This document shows positions 21,923 through 33,020 of a DNA stretch of 64,000 bases, piece after piece. The position numbers and the translations under genes were made by a program. Location of the stretch: the NCBI GenBank assembly GCA_001592805.2, contig CP051139.1, positions 1,922,001 through 1,986,000 on the forward strand, read 5' to 3'. Within the stretch, counting starts at the first letter, position 1; the number at the start of each line of letters is the position of its first letter. Below the pieces are notes generated by a model, which searched no databases, had not been told where the DNA came from, and saw only the letters and a list, made by a program, of their open reading frames with translations. Origin of the DNA: Peltaster fructicola (taxonomy: Eukaryota; Ascomycota; Dothideomycetes).

Positions 21923-22838
21923 ATGACAGCAACTGACATTCCGTATGCACGGCGTATACTCTGTCTAGGCCAGCCAGACAGTCAGGCTTCAGAGCTTATA
22001 CAAGGTTGGCGTTCTTTGGTGACGTGTACTACAGCACTAACAACCACCAGCACTGACAGGATCTACTGCATCTCACGCCGACATCGATGATGTTACCGAG
22101 CCCAGCCGCACTTTACGAATCGAGACACCATATTACAGCGCAACAGTGCCAATATGGCTTGACGAGCTTACCGACAGCACGGAATGGCAACGTGAATTCT
22201 CTCAACCAGAAGCCAAGCAGGTGGTAGACGCCATAGGCGCATGGATCTTCTGCTTCACCACCGACGAGACACCAATTCATGATGAGCAGCTTGATGCCAG
22301 CCTGGAAGCCATACAGGCTGTCGTCGATCTCCATACCAACGGCAGCAATGATGCTGTCATGCTTGCAGTCGCAATACCTCGTGATTCTACAGTAATTACA
22401 GAGGACAGATTGACTCAACTAGAAGACATTACAATGCGCTACAACTTCGAGCTCATCAACTACGCTGCCACGGGACTCAACGATTTTGGTGAGAAGCAAG
22501 GATTGGACCGCATCAGAGAAGCATTAGAAGCCAACGAATGGACCTCAAGCGTCGAGACAGGCGAAGACGATGACCTCGATGTCCTGGACAGCCCTGGCTC
22601 TGGCGAAGCTGAAATCGATGTTGACCTTGCAGACTTGAAGGCAAGCTTGATGGATAAGGACACCACCGTAGCGTTAAATGATGAGGTTGGAAGCGAAGAG
22701 CAAGCCAACGCAGTCGACGATCTCGAGTTGATGCTCGGTAAGCTGTTGGCGGTCAAGGAGCAGAGTTCAAATCTACCCCTAGCGCAACGGAAACGTGTTG
22801 CTGCACAAGCAGTACGAGAGGTCATGCAGACTAGATGA
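21923..22838 (+). CDS. Alpha/gamma-adaptin-binding protein p34 family (IRC6-like)
   Basis: Two exons, 21923-22004 and 22051-22838, 289 residues; the 46-nt intron lies after 'ASELIQA'. The N-terminal region has a small G-domain-like fold without a good P-loop: 'YARRILCLGQPDSQASELIQ', 'DAIGAWIFCFTTDETPIHDE' and 'MLAVAIPRDSTV'. The C-terminus, 'DDLELMLGKLLAVKEQSSNL' to 'QAVREVM', is the conserved helical tail of the p34/AAGAB family. These proteins chaperone clathrin adaptor subunits; the yeast member is Irc6. Between the two parts is an acidic linker rich in Asp and Glu. An E-box and TATA box lie just upstream. Confidence 0.82.
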
Positions 22839-23696
22839 CCATGAACGAAGAGTACTCACCATCGACACCTCGACATGACACGTGCATCCGCTAGGGACAG
22901 CGTCTGATAAGCCACAGTCACGAGCAGGTGTAAGACGGCCTCGAGACAGCGACACGCCTGACAAGCCCGCGCGACACACGAGCTGACTCCAGCGGATCAT
23001 GTTGGACGTACGGAGTGTAGCATGTCTTTGTCAACGTTGCTGACAGACATCAACAAATGTTGTGGGACTCATGCCCAGCGCCTCGACTCCGCCCGTACCG
23101 ACGCACAGCCGCCGAGCTTGATAAGGGTTTCTGCACGCTATATCCAGACACCAGTCCTTATCTACCACCACCTATTGGTTCTGCAATCATCAGATGTCAT
23201 GCGAAACATCTTCGGGAGCTAATGACGATTCAGTCGCTCGGCTATCGGACGCCTCTTGCGCAGGCAGTGTATCTGCCCCACGATGTCGCTCCACGCAGTC
23301 ACATTGCCCACCACTGACCTGCGGATCTCATGTGGATGAACGAGCCTGATGTTACCTCACGTAAGAGGGGGCATACCTTTTCTTTCGTTCTTCCTCGCTT
23401 GTCCCTCTTCAGACGACCAGCTCGTGTGATCCTGACAGGCCAGGATCACAGTCAACATATATGTGCATTCCTCAACGTGCAATCCACCTACCTTCATCGT
23501 CCTCAACCGTTCAACAACGGCAATTGTGTCTATCAACGAAGCGCTTGCGTTGAGGTTACCGTTGGTAGAGTAGCATTCTGGCACAAGTCATAGACCGACA
23601 CAGGGACGCCAGGAGCACACTCGAGCCGAGCATGCGGGTGCTGTAGCTACTCAGTCCACTTCCAATTGCTCGACCACAATATCAACAGATCCGACC
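22839..23696. other. Intergenic
   Basis: About 860 bp with only short overlapping frames in several phases and no recognisable motif or repeat. It probably holds the 3' end of the upstream gene and the promoter of the PQ-loop gene. Confidence 0.45.
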
Positions 23697-24965
23697 ATGA
23701 TATGGACAGCTGAACTCCTACAGCCTCGTCTGCCAGACCACTGCGTTCCAGCGAACGACTTTCTCCTACGATTCAGCAGCACTTTCCATGTATGCGTACC
23801 GACAAACCTTGCATTTGCTTCAAACATCCTCGGCATTTTGAGTATCACAGCATGGCTGTCTGCACAGCTTCCACAGATCTGGAAGAATTACAGCTTAAAG
23901 AGCACGTCTGGCTTATCAATATATTTCTTGCTTGAGTGGTGTTTGGGTGACCTTGGCAACCTGCTTGGCGCGCTGTTCACACACCAGGCACAATGGCAGA
24001 TAGCGATTGGGGCATACTACGTCTTTGTGGACTTCTGCTTGGTTTTGCAATGGGTCTGGTACGAGAGACTGAAACACGGCCGGCCGTTGTTCAAGGTGAG
24101 GAAGACAGGCGAGCAGAGAAAGCAGGGTAGCACAGACATGGACGAGGTCATAATCGAGGGCGTGCAAGATCGACCTACCGAGCATACTGAGAGGACGACT
24201 CCAAGGCCAATATTTAGGACGCCAACATTCCGACGAGATTCGACTGCTGAGAAGGATTCAGAAGCCTCTCCGTCGGCCAGCACCAGGAATTATCGTGTTG
24301 GTCCATCTTCAGCGCTTCCGAGTCCATCTCCAAGGACAGTTCTTCTGATTGCTTGTCTCATTGCCATGGCACAGGCGTCACCTATCACTACCAGCTTGGT
24401 AGGATCAATGCAGCAAGACACACTCGCAGTTTCGCACAGCACGTCTCTCGAACTAGCAGGCACCATTCTGTCGTGGATGTCGACTGTCTTATACCTGGCA
24501 TCACGGATACCACAGATTTATAAGAATTGGCAGAGGCAATCCACTGCCGGACTGAGCGCGCACCTGTTCTTAGCTGCCTTCTGCGGCAATCTCTGCTATT
24601 CCGCTGCCATCGCCACCAATCCATGTGCATGGTTTGACTTTGAACCATATGGAGGAGGTGGATGGGCTGGTGCTGACGGAAGTCGGCGCAGCGAGTGGAC
24701 AGCAGCTGCTCTACCATTCTTCCTCGGCGCTGCGGGCGTGCTTGGGCTGGATGCTACAGTTGGTGTGCAGTTCTTGCTCTACGGTCAGAGTGAGAGCAAG
24801 GTCATTGTCGTCGACGAGGAGGTCGGATTGAAATGGCGATGGAGAAGAGTGTCTGGCTGGATGAGAGGCTGGACACCAAGTATTAACGAAGTACGGAACA
24901 CTGAAGGCAGGAGACTGCTTGAGCATAGCGACACACATGGTGAAGGATATGGTACACTTTCATAG
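23697..24965 (+). CDS. PQ-loop vacuolar amino acid transporter (YPQ/RTC2-like)
   Basis: Intronless, 422 residues, with two PQ-loop repeats: 'LSAQLPQIWKNYSLKSTSGL' near residues 56-75 and 'ASRIPQIYKNWQRQSTAGLS' near 268-287. Seven membrane segments are predicted by hydrophobicity, with a disordered cytosolic loop of about 110 residues between the halves (residues about 125-230). This layout is that of the Ypq1-3/PQLC2 group, which export basic amino acids from the vacuole or lysosome. 'FLLEWCLGDLGNLLGALFT' after the first PQ loop is typical of this branch. A longer first 35 residues than yeast Ypq1 is unexplained. Confidence 0.87.
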   Translation: MIWTAELLQPRLPDHCVPANDFLLRFSSTFHVCVPTNLAFASNILGILSITAWLSAQLPQIWKNYSLKSTSGLSIYFLLEWCLGDLGNLLGALFTHQAQWQIAIGAYYVFVDFCLVLQWVWYERLKHGRPLFKVRKTGEQRKQGSTDMDEVIIEGVQDRPTEHTERTTPRPIFRTPTFRRDSTAEKDSEASPSASTRNYRVGPSSALPSPSPRTVLLIACLIAMAQASPITTSLVGSMQQDTLAVSHSTSLELAGTILSWMSTVLYLASRIPQIYKNWQRQSTAGLSAHLFLAAFCGNLCYSAAIATNPCAWFDFEPYGGGGWAGADGSRRSEWTAAALPFFLGAAGVLGLDATVGVQFLLYGQSESKVIVVDEEVGLKWRWRRVSGWMRGWTPSINEVRNTEGRRLLEHSDTHGEGYGTLS

Positions 24966-25243
24966 ACACGATTTGCGGCATCTATAGCGACCTAGCGTGC
25001 GAACTTGCACTTTTTCTCTCTCCCTTCTTCACCTACTACATCCAAATATTGCGAATCCGTTCCCCATCATGCGCGAGCTTGATGCAAGCAGCGATCGCAG
25101 TGCTACTGGAGCTGGCTGTGATCGTATGTGGCTTGATCGGCTGCAGACGAAGACATTGCGTCTTGCTCCTCTGACAAAGCTTCTGACATGAACGTCAGCC
25201 GCGATACAGCCCTCATCGCCATCTGATATTGCCCATCAAAACA

Positions 25244-25918
25244 ATGGAGATCGAGATCACGCAAATACGCGAGCAAGATGTCGACAGTGCTATCAGTTGC
25301 ATTCAAAAAGCATTCTCGAGAGGTGATCCTTACGCCGACTGGGTTTTTGACCGTGAGACCTTCTCGCACACCCGGAACCGCACTTCACTCGGTATAAGAT
25401 GCAGATGGGGCATGCGACATGCGCTCTTCCATGTCGCAAAAGACATCAACGACCCATCAAGAGTCCTCGGAGTGGCCTGCTGGCTACCACCACGGCCCAT
25501 CAACACGCCAGAGTCCTGGTACGATCATCTCGGCATGTGGTCTCTATGGCTGCAGCAATTCGGCATGAACATGGTCTACGGTCGAGGCGGTCTCAACGTC
25601 AAGCGGTACTGGATCTGGAAGGCTGCTCAGGCCGAAGCACAAGACGTTCTATGGACTGATGAGCAAGGCTACTACTTCTGCAATATTGTCACTGTCCTGC
25701 CAGATCTACAAGGCAGAGGTATCGGCCGGGCATCCTTCAAGCACATCACTGATCAAGCAGATCACGTAGGTAAGAAATGCTACCTTGAAAGCAGCAGAGC
25801 CGTTCCCAACATGGCCATATACGAGCGTATGGGATTCAGATTGGTCAGGGAGATGTGGTGTGATGACGATGGCGCAGCTATCACATTATATTGCATGGTA
25901 AGAGAGCCTGTTGTTTGA
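25244..25918 (+). CDS. GNAT-family N-acetyltransferase
   Basis: 224 residues from the ATG at 25244 (MEIEITQIREQDVD). The fold has a GNAT N-terminus 'DVDSAISCIQKAF', a central strand 'VLGVACWLPP', the acetyl-CoA binding motif A 'LPDLQGRGIGRASFKHI' (Q/R-x-x-G-x-G/A pattern) near residues 158-174, and the terminal 'YERMGFRLV' near 190-200. The substrate cannot be told; this branch is widespread and expanded in ascomycetes. Confidence 0.82.
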   Translation: MEIEITQIREQDVDSAISCIQKAFSRGDPYADWVFDRETFSHTRNRTSLGIRCRWGMRHALFHVAKDINDPSRVLGVACWLPPRPINTPESWYDHLGMWSLWLQQFGMNMVYGRGGLNVKRYWIWKAAQAEAQDVLWTDEQGYYFCNIVTVLPDLQGRGIGRASFKHITDQADHVGKKCYLESSRAVPNMAIYERMGFRLVREMWCDDDGAAITLYCMVREPVV

Positions 25919-26429
25919 CACTCATATTGGACTATACGGAAGTTCCATATCGATCCACAGGCTCTGGCACAAGATCTCCCGCGCACGCTCTGCATGCTGT
26001 GTTTTGCGGACCACATAGGAGTCTTAGGTGCGAGATGTGAAGAACAGCGATACAGCCCATGCGTGCTGTCTCTGCATTGTCGCATATGACCTCTCAAGAG
26101 CGGATCCCGGGAACGGCGATACTGTTATTGACTACATCCAAACTTGTCAACAGCAGTACCGAGCGAGAAGTAGCATTCAAGGCTGGTTTACCAGCACAAG
26201 CATTCAATCAGGCTACTGCGCAGGCGCCCTGCATGCGGCCTCTTCTGCATGGTTGAACACGATTGGCTGAAGGTTGCCCACGCTTGATCAACTGTTGGCA
26301 GCCTCATGCGGACTTCTCACGATACCTAGCACTGCCTCACACGAAGAGAATGGCCGACATCAGCCAAATCTTATTCTAACTGTCTTGCGCCATTAAGCAA
26401 CAGCAATCTAGCTTAGGGACAACAGCAAC
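25919..26429. other. Intergenic
   Basis: About 500 bp without a supported gene, repeat or regulatory motif that I can see. Confidence 0.4.
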
Positions 26430-28697
26430 ATGGCTGCATTCGCCTCACAGTTCGCCTTGTCTCTCGAGCTGACTCACCTGGTCCCGCAGATAGCCTCAGT
26501 CAGCGGCAGCGTTCTGAGGTCTGTAGCACGCCAGATCCGTGCATCGGGCTCCGATATCCTGGTGGAGGATGACCTGGTTGCTATCTTCGGTCGCAACAGG
26601 CTCGATCCGCTTTTCGAGTCCTCATTCAAAACAGCTGTCCGAGAGAAGTCAGTGACACCGCTGGCTGGACTGATTGACATCGTGTTAGAAGGCGGTGCTG
26701 GCCCAACAGTCGACCGCAGCCTATCACACCCGGCATTGCTCTCATCTCTGGCACAGCTGTCTCTTCTGGCATTTGCTCACGATCCCGAGCCACTCACACA
26801 GCTGCTCCGACGAAGTCTTGAGGGAAGAGCTGTGGGATCAAACGAGCTGCCCTTGCTGCCTCAATTTGACCAGCTCAAAGGTACTCTACAAGCTATTGGA
26901 GAACAGACGACGGCCTATCGATGGGAACTCGTTCTCGCTGCTATCGAGACTCGTCTTGTAGGCGGTAGTGTTATACAAAGCGACGACATCTTATCGACTC
27001 GGTCACTACCACAAGCCATACTACAAGGTCTTCTGGACGATCTTACTGCTGTACAGTACTTCCGGGAGCACAAAGTTATATCGATTCGGACACGTTGTGG
27101 TATACCTACTATAGTGGCGTGGGCCCACAAACTTCTTGGCCTTACTGTCAGCGTCATATGTCCGTACACCGACAAGAACATCAAGTTCGGTGAAGGTCTT
27201 GATCAGGTCGTCATCACGAGCTTGCACTACTCTTGCGTGCCTTTCATGCAAGAAGGCTGCTCGATTACACTGCTTGGCGATGACGGATCGGACTTCTCCA
27301 TCCGCAATGCAGAAGAAGTTACACCTACCCAAATCACTAATTGCCCTCATATGCTGAGTGGCTATGGTACAGCTGGATTGCGATACTCTGGAGCCATAGA
27401 TGCAGCATTACAGACGAGCTTGGCTCATTGGGTGCTTGCGCTATGTCTCCGCGAAGGAGGACAACGTTTGGAAGCACTGAAACACGCAAGTCAATTGCCG
27501 ACCAGTGGTTCTGTCGCAGCTTCATCAGTAAAGATTGTGGAGGCCGCCACAGTGCTCTTCCACGGTTTTGACCTATCTGTAAAGCTTGCGGAATCTCTCC
27601 TCGTTGGTGGCCCACTCAGCGACAAACAGGTTAAGAGGAGGCTAGCCAATGCAGTCCTGTCAGCCATAGGGGTACCTTTTGATCAAAGCGAAGAAGACTC
27701 TGCTGATGAGCCGTGCTCGTTCGTCTCAGAACCCTTGGGGGATAATGAGGAGCTGTGCCTCAGACTACAAGCTACTGTCTTCACGCTGCGGGACCTCACC
27801 TTGGCTCTCAGCTTCATACATGATATCAAGGATTGCCATCTCTTACCACTGACGCTGCGAGCCATAGTTGACAGAAGCAGCGATGAAGAACGAGCACCAG
27901 CTTCGGCCGCGGACAGCTGGAAGATCTTGACAGCGTTCTTGTATGGCAGCGAATGGTGTAAGGATTATCACTGCGATAGATCCTGTGTCATGAGCAACAA
28001 TGGCTGGAGCCTAGTGCTCGGTACTGTGCTTGGCTCATCACCTGGGAACATGCTATCCAGCGACCACGCTTTCAAGGGCGTCCCTACTAGGAATCAGGAG
28101 CGCGCACGTCTGGTAATTGACAGTTTTGACCAGCAGATATCAGGCCGTGGGATGCCGATCATGAGAGCTCAGCTTTCCTCTAACGAAGCTTCTAAGAAAG
28201 TCGATTTCAAAGGTCAAAGATTTACAACAGACAATAAGGTGGCAGCACGTTTCACAGGCACTCTCAGTGCAATGGAAAGGCTCCACATGGAGATTGTGCA
28301 GCAAATCGAGCTTGACTACGGGACCACACAGCCATCGTATCTCAGAGTTGGACTGAGACATATGCAATCATTGTACTGGGGTGCAATCCGACTTCCTTCG
28401 TGTCGACACATCAATGGCTCAACTATTACAATGCCTCTACCACCACACACTCGAGTCGTTGACGGCTGGAAGTTGGGCGAGATTCCACGCTTCATGCCTT
28501 CAACGGTATGTCTATCGAGCACCGCCGGGAATGGTGTCGCACAATGGGTCATGCTCTGCTGTGCCGCCCACATAGAAGGCGGCACTCGAGAGACGTGTCC
28601 GGTCACGTATGTCAGAAGCAGTAATTGCTGCTTGGACTGCGCAGTACAGGCCGTTATACGGGACAGACCTGGACTGGTCAAGCTACTCATCACATAA
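26430..28697 (+). CDS. Orphan fungal protein, 755 aa
   Basis: A long uninterrupted 755-codon frame opening 'MAAFASQFALSLELTHLVPQ' with normal codon use, so very probably a real gene. I recognise no catalytic family. Visible features are a helical N-terminal third, the motif 'IRTRCGIPTIVAWAHKLLGL' near residues 220-240 (a pattern I have seen in uncharacterised ascomycete proteins), a central region with several helical segments, and a Cys-rich C-terminus (CLSS, MLCCAAHIE, TCPVTY, NCCLDCAV). There is no signal peptide or clear membrane helix. It converges with the VWA gene at a spacing of 97 bp. Confidence 0.75.
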   Translation: MAAFASQFALSLELTHLVPQIASVSGSVLRSVARQIRASGSDILVEDDLVAIFGRNRLDPLFESSFKTAVREKSVTPLAGLIDIVLEGGAGPTVDRSLSHPALLSSLAQLSLLAFAHDPEPLTQLLRRSLEGRAVGSNELPLLPQFDQLKGTLQAIGEQTTAYRWELVLAAIETRLVGGSVIQSDDILSTRSLPQAILQGLLDDLTAVQYFREHKVISIRTRCGIPTIVAWAHKLLGLTVSVICPYTDKNIKFGEGLDQVVITSLHYSCVPFMQEGCSITLLGDDGSDFSIRNAEEVTPTQITNCPHMLSGYGTAGLRYSGAIDAALQTSLAHWVLALCLREGGQRLEALKHASQLPTSGSVAASSVKIVEAATVLFHGFDLSVKLAESLLVGGPLSDKQVKRRLANAVLSAIGVPFDQSEEDSADEPCSFVSEPLGDNEELCLRLQATVFTLRDLTLALSFIHDIKDCHLLPLTLRAIVDRSSDEERAPASAADSWKILTAFLYGSEWCKDYHCDRSCVMSNNGWSLVLGTVLGSSPGNMLSSDHAFKGVPTRNQERARLVIDSFDQQISGRGMPIMRAQLSSNEASKKVDFKGQRFTTDNKVAARFTGTLSAMERLHMEIVQQIELDYGTTQPSYLRVGLRHMQSLYWGAIRLPSCRHINGSTITMPLPPHTRVVDGWKLGEIPRFMPSTVCLSSTAGNGVAQWVMLCCAAHIEGGTRETCPVTYVRSSNCCLDCAVQAVIRDRPGLVKLLIT

Positions 28698-28794
28698 GTC
28701 ACACAGTAGTTCTCGTATAACTACGCGCTTCTATCCATGAGTCTGGCAGAGCAGGATTGTGTTGAGGTTTTTAGCTACGACACAATCCCAGAAG

Positions 28795-30457
28795 TTAACG
28801 GTAGCCTGCTCCATAACCTTGTGGAGGCTGATATCCACCACTCTGGCCTGGAGGAGGTGGTGGACGTCCGTAGCCACCTTGTTGCTGACCACCATAGCCG
28901 CCTTGCGGTTGGCCATATCCTCCTTGCGGTTGGTTGTACCCTCCTTGTGGTTGTCCGTACTGCCCTTGAGGTGGACCGCCATAACCACCTTGTGGCTGAC
29001 CATACTGTCCTTGCGGAGGACCACCATAACCGGCTTGCGGTTGGCCATAGCCTTGCTGTGGTGGCGGTGCTCCACCTGCCTTCTCGTCTTTGCTGTCATA
29101 GGATGGGTCGATAGCTCCAAGGATCAGCTTGAGCACCCAGAGGTCAGGCGTCAAGTCGACAGGAGGCTGGGCCCTGGCCATCTCAGCCTGCTCGTTCTCA
29201 AAGTCTGTGTGTTGTCAGTAAGGTCACTGCCAACTAGGTGGCATACTCACTTGACGTGCAATCAATCATCCTACCGAGCTGAGGATCATTGTCAAGCTTG
29301 GCTAGGAACTCCGTAGCCTTCTGGTCGTTACCGACTTGAGCAATCTCAAAAGCGATAGCATTCTCGCCGAGTGGCCCTCCTTGTCCTGGGATGCTCTGAG
29401 CTTGGCTTACTGCGTACTGAATAGTGCTGTGTAATGCATTCGCAGCTTCACCTGCTGGCTGACCGTCAGTGATGCCAATAACCAGCACTGGCTTTGGTGG
29501 ACCGCCACGACCACGAAGCTTCGGTAAGACGAGCGAGTCGATGACGCGTTCCTTGAGCCTGCTGCCGAATGGTGTCAAGCCCTTGAACTTCTTGTTCTGT
29601 AGAACCCATTGGATCTGCTGTTCGTTCCTGATGCCTGAGAGTCTATCAACCGGAATCTCCTCGTCGTTCATGAAGCGAAGGTCGACGCCATCGTCGTCGA
29701 AGAGTGTTGCTGCGAAGGATACACGCTGGAGAATCAACTTCAGATCGTCGATTCGAGAGCCATTCTCCTCGAAGGACATAGACCCAGAGTCGTCAATGTA
29801 GATGACCACATCGTAGAGCGCCAACCTGACAATATCCCTGGCAAGCTCTTGTGGAATGTGCCAGGCCGACACCAGGCTGTTGACCGACTGTGCAGCTCGC
29901 TGAGCCAGCTGTCTCAGACGTGGATCGTTTGGTGGGTAGAAGTGCTCAAGTCGCTTTTCACGGATGGCTGCGCGCAATTGCTCCTCATAGGCGCCGACGT
30001 CCTGAGGAGCGCTACCTTGTGCAGGTGTGAAACCTTGCTGACCCTGCTGTTGATATTGTCCCTGTGGTGGCTGGCCTCCATAACCTCCCTGTTGCGGCGC
30101 GCCGCCGTAGCCGCCCTGTTGTGGTGCGCCGAAGCCTTGCTGTGGTGCAGGAGCTCCCTAGGACATCGAGTCAGCATGTGTATATCATCAGAAACGACAA
30201 TGTGGGCGTAGAGGACGGACATAGCCAGGGTATGCGCCGGTTGGAGGCTGCTGAGAGTAGCCGCCATATGGCTGCTGGCCATATGGTTGCTGAGGGGCAT
30301 TGTAGGCCGGTTGTCCAGGATATTGACCCGGCGGTGGTGGTGCTGGTCTTCCGTAGGACTGTTGTCCATACTGTCCTTGACTTGGTGGTTGCGATTGCGT
30401 TGGGTAGGGAGGTGCTGCAGCTGCGCCTCCGGCTGCTAATCGCGATGCAAGAGGCAT
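28795..30457 (-). CDS. VWA-domain protein with Gly/Gln/Tyr-rich flanks
   Basis: Three exons, 30457-30221, 30157-29251 and 29204-28795, encode 517 residues. Residues 1-140 are Pro/Gln/Gly/Tyr-rich (repeats of YGQ, PQQ). A von Willebrand A domain follows (about 195-385) with the intact metal-ion site 'YIDDSGSM' (DxSxS near 201-205), 'GITDG' and '[12 protein letters not shown]'-type end. The C-terminal 120 residues are tandem '[16 protein letters not shown]' repeats, prion-like in composition. Similar fungal proteins are uncharacterised; VWA domains usually bind proteins. The first-exon donor is GTCCGT, weaker than most here. Another set of first exons lies upstream and may replace exon 1. Confidence 0.85.
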
Positions 30458-30530
30458 AGTGTAGGTGTATTCAGGTAGTAGGTGTACGATCGTGCGACTG
30501 AAGAGTGAAAGTAGAAAAATGAAGTCTTAC

Positions 30531-30861
30531 TTGAGCTTGCCCGCCTGAATAAGCTTGGTAAGGTCGTTGACCGGGCTGTGCAAGCAGGGTCAGTCGTGCT
30601 ATTGACGTCTTCAGCTCACGTGGCAAACACTTACGTATTGCTGCTGCGCTCCCCCACCAGGTTGCTGTCCTTGAGGTGCCGAGTAGTTCGCTACCGGTGC
30701 TGTACCTCCTTGAGCGGCGGCCAATTTCGATGCCAACTGTTCACTGTCAGTAGACTGCTCATTGTCTTGAATATGACGTCTGCTCAATGCTGCCCAAAAT
30801 AACATTTGGTGGGGTTGCATCATCACTGAGGGGCTCAGGCTAGAGGCGGACTTACACCCAT
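30531..30861 (-). CDS. Alternative 5' exons of the VWA gene
   Basis: Three short exon-like blocks with good splice signals: 30861-30856 (ATGGGT, donor GTAAGT), 30736-30635 and 30575-30531 (donor GTAAGA). They encode 51 residues beginning 'MGLASKLAAAQGG', a close echo of '[11 protein letters not shown]' in the downstream first exon, with the same Gln/Pro/Tyr-rich style. All junctions are phase 0, and so is the acceptor of the VWA exon at 30157, so the set can replace the downstream first exon. Splicing into the downstream first exon itself meets an in-frame stop with the visible acceptors. I infer alternative promoters or a 5' exon duplication; transcript evidence is lacking. Confidence 0.5.
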
Positions 30862-31350
30862 CTTATGCTGAGTTGTTCTCTGTATTGAGGATGAACGGGC
30901 TCGAAGAAGTGTCGAATATGAAAGAGAAAGAAGGTCTGAGGAAGCTCAATGTATGGGAAGCTGAGCTGAGCAGATCGGCAGTCAACACAGCCACCGTTGT
31001 TTACCAAGACTCCATCACAATGCCAAGCAAGTGGGGCCTATTGGGTACGAGACGAGAGGACGTATGTCACAGGAGGTCTTTGATGTATTGCTATCACTGA
31101 AGCTTCTGTATATCTTGGTATCTATCGTTGACCGATGAGGTGTTGCTCCGATTGTCTCAGTCTCGGGACCAGCCATCACCTATGTGGACACTCACTGCAC
31201 CGTACTGGTACGTACTGAGCTCGAAGCGAGAAGTGTCTCTTGTGCGGATCTAACAGCTGCTGGCCAAGCAAGCATTGCACCGGACCGGCTTTGCACACTT
31301 CGTCCTGAACAATGTATGCATGTGACGAAGTTGAGGGAGGCTTCCTTTAT
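30862..31350. other. Intergenic between VWA gene and aprataxin
   Basis: About 490 bp. No supported gene; it should contain the upstream promoter of the VWA gene and the 3' end of the aprataxin gene. Confidence 0.4.
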
Positions 31351-32238
31351 TCACTCCTTGATCCATGACTGCAACTCTTCCTCGAGATGCGCCTTGAGCT
31401 TGGTTATCTTGTTGCCAAACTGCTTTCCACAGCGCCAGCAAGTCATCTCCGATGGGAAGTACATGTAGTGCGAAGCTGAACGTCTATGATCATGCTTGGC
31501 TAGTGGGAATTGATCCAGGTCAACCAGAAAGTCCGTAGTGAAGCTGAAGTAATGGTTAGTTTTCTTCATACACTCGCTGACCATGTCCCGACTCAGCACG
31601 TGGATGTGGACGTGATTCATCGAAGGATTCGCGTGTATACCAGAGATCACATCTTTGCTCCAGTCGCGGCCAGCCGGAAGACTTGATGGCGGCTCTTCAG
31701 CCTCGATGGCCTTGAAGTATTCTCGATCTGACTTGCTGAACTCGCCAAATCGTCGTCTCAGCTCGTCTGCCACAATCTTCCGTACCTTGACAAGCTCTTT
31801 CTGGCACTCGGCGAGGAAATCAGAATCGTCGAAAGCTACTTGTGGTTCCAGGTAGTTCTTGCTACGATCGCGAGGGAGGATGAGAAGGTGTACGCTGGCT
31901 TTGGGGTATAGATCGTTGATCACCACGAACTTATCGTTGTAGTAGACCACGCGGCTCGCTGGGAAGGACGCTGGGTCGGCGATGTAGACTCCGAGGCCGT
32001 CAGCACCATAAAACGTCGTCTTTTTGGTAGGTTTGTCCGTGTGCGGCTTTGCCTTTGGTGTCATGAGCTTTGTGACTGTAGACTCGGCGTCAGCAACTTG
32101 GTCTTGATCCTCCATCTGGAGAGCGTCAAACTTGGAGTCTATCGCACAGTCGAACGTACAGGCATTCTGCTGGCTTGGAGTGGTCGAGCCACAGCCGTCC
32201 TCAAGATCGTCCGCTGTAGCACGATTCGAGCTCATCAT
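31351..32238 (-). CDS. HNT3: Aprataxin-like DNA adenylate hydrolase
   Basis: Intronless, 295 residues. After a disordered 75-residue N-terminus comes a HIT domain: 'VVYYNDKFVVINDLYPKASV', 'HLLILPRD', and the histidine triad 'NHVHIHVLS' near residue 214. A zinc-finger tail follows with 'HYMYFPSEMTCWRCGKQFG' and 'KLKAHLEEEL' (C2HE-type), the diagnostic pairing of aprataxin/Hnt3. The enzyme removes AMP from 5'-adenylated DNA ends left by abortive ligation and protects single-strand break repair. Unlike vertebrate aprataxin it has no FHA domain, as expected for fungi. Catalytic histidines are intact. Confidence 0.94.
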   Translation of the reverse strand: MMSSNRATADDLEDGCGSTTPSQQNACTFDCAIDSKFDALQMEDQDQVADAESTVTKLMTPKAKPHTDKPTKKTTFYGADGLGVYIADPASFPASRVVYYNDKFVVINDLYPKASVHLLILPRDRSKNYLEPQVAFDDSDFLAECQKELVKVRKIVADELRRRFGEFSKSDREYFKAIEAEEPPSSLPAGRDWSKDVISGIHANPSMNHVHIHVLSRDMVSECMKKTNHYFSFTTDFLVDLDQFPLAKHDHRRSASHYMYFPSEMTCWRCGKQFGNKITKLKAHLEEELQSWIKE

Positions 32239-33020
32239 CGCAACTGATCTTTGTTCGTGATCGCAGACATGTCAGTGTCTGGAACAGTGGTATCGATTTA
32301 TGCCTGTGCAAATCACATTGTCACTGTCGTAGTCTGTGTGAATAGTACTGTATCGAATCAATGCACGAGCAGTTGATGTCATCATGCAAAAGCCGAGCGA
32401 TATCCGAAATGGAAACTACCTCCTTTCTAATGTCACTACGTCTTGCGTCTCTTCTCATCTATACAAGGATGATGTTCCTACCCATGCGAGATATCAAGCG
32501 GTGAGCTCATATTCAGCTTCTGCGCCGCGGAATCTATCCAGACGTTGGCATGGTGTCTCTTCTCGAGCTGCCGATCATGGTAGGTCAGTATTCTTCAGCT
32601 AACAGACGTCATACACAATTCAATCCGAGTACTTCTCTGCTTCTTCTATCAAGCGCAACATCTTCCACCTAACGGTCCCAGCAGCAGGATGTGACTCTCG
32701 ATGACGATCAAGCATAAATATAGGATCCTTGCTGCGTCCCGCAGAGGTCGAACCCAATGCTTCGACGGCATTTGAAAGGTCGCAAGGCGGCTGAGGGAGA
32801 TGTAACATCTCGTATACACCGCGAGGCACAAGTGGATGTGCTCAGTACCTGCCCTACCCAGCGTTGCTCGCCTTGAGACAGAGATGTGACAATCATCTGG
32901 TCGAAAACAATGCATCTCTCGTCTAGCGGCTTGGCAGAGCAAGCCTCACATCCTTGGCAATCGCAGCCATGACCATCCAGCTGATCAAGACTTGCAACAA
33001 GGAGCTGACACTCAACGACG
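32239..33020. promoter_or_regulatory. Divergent spacer aprataxin / HET gene
   Basis: About 780 bp between two divergent starts, with no coding frame that I can support and no striking repeat. Confidence 0.35.
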
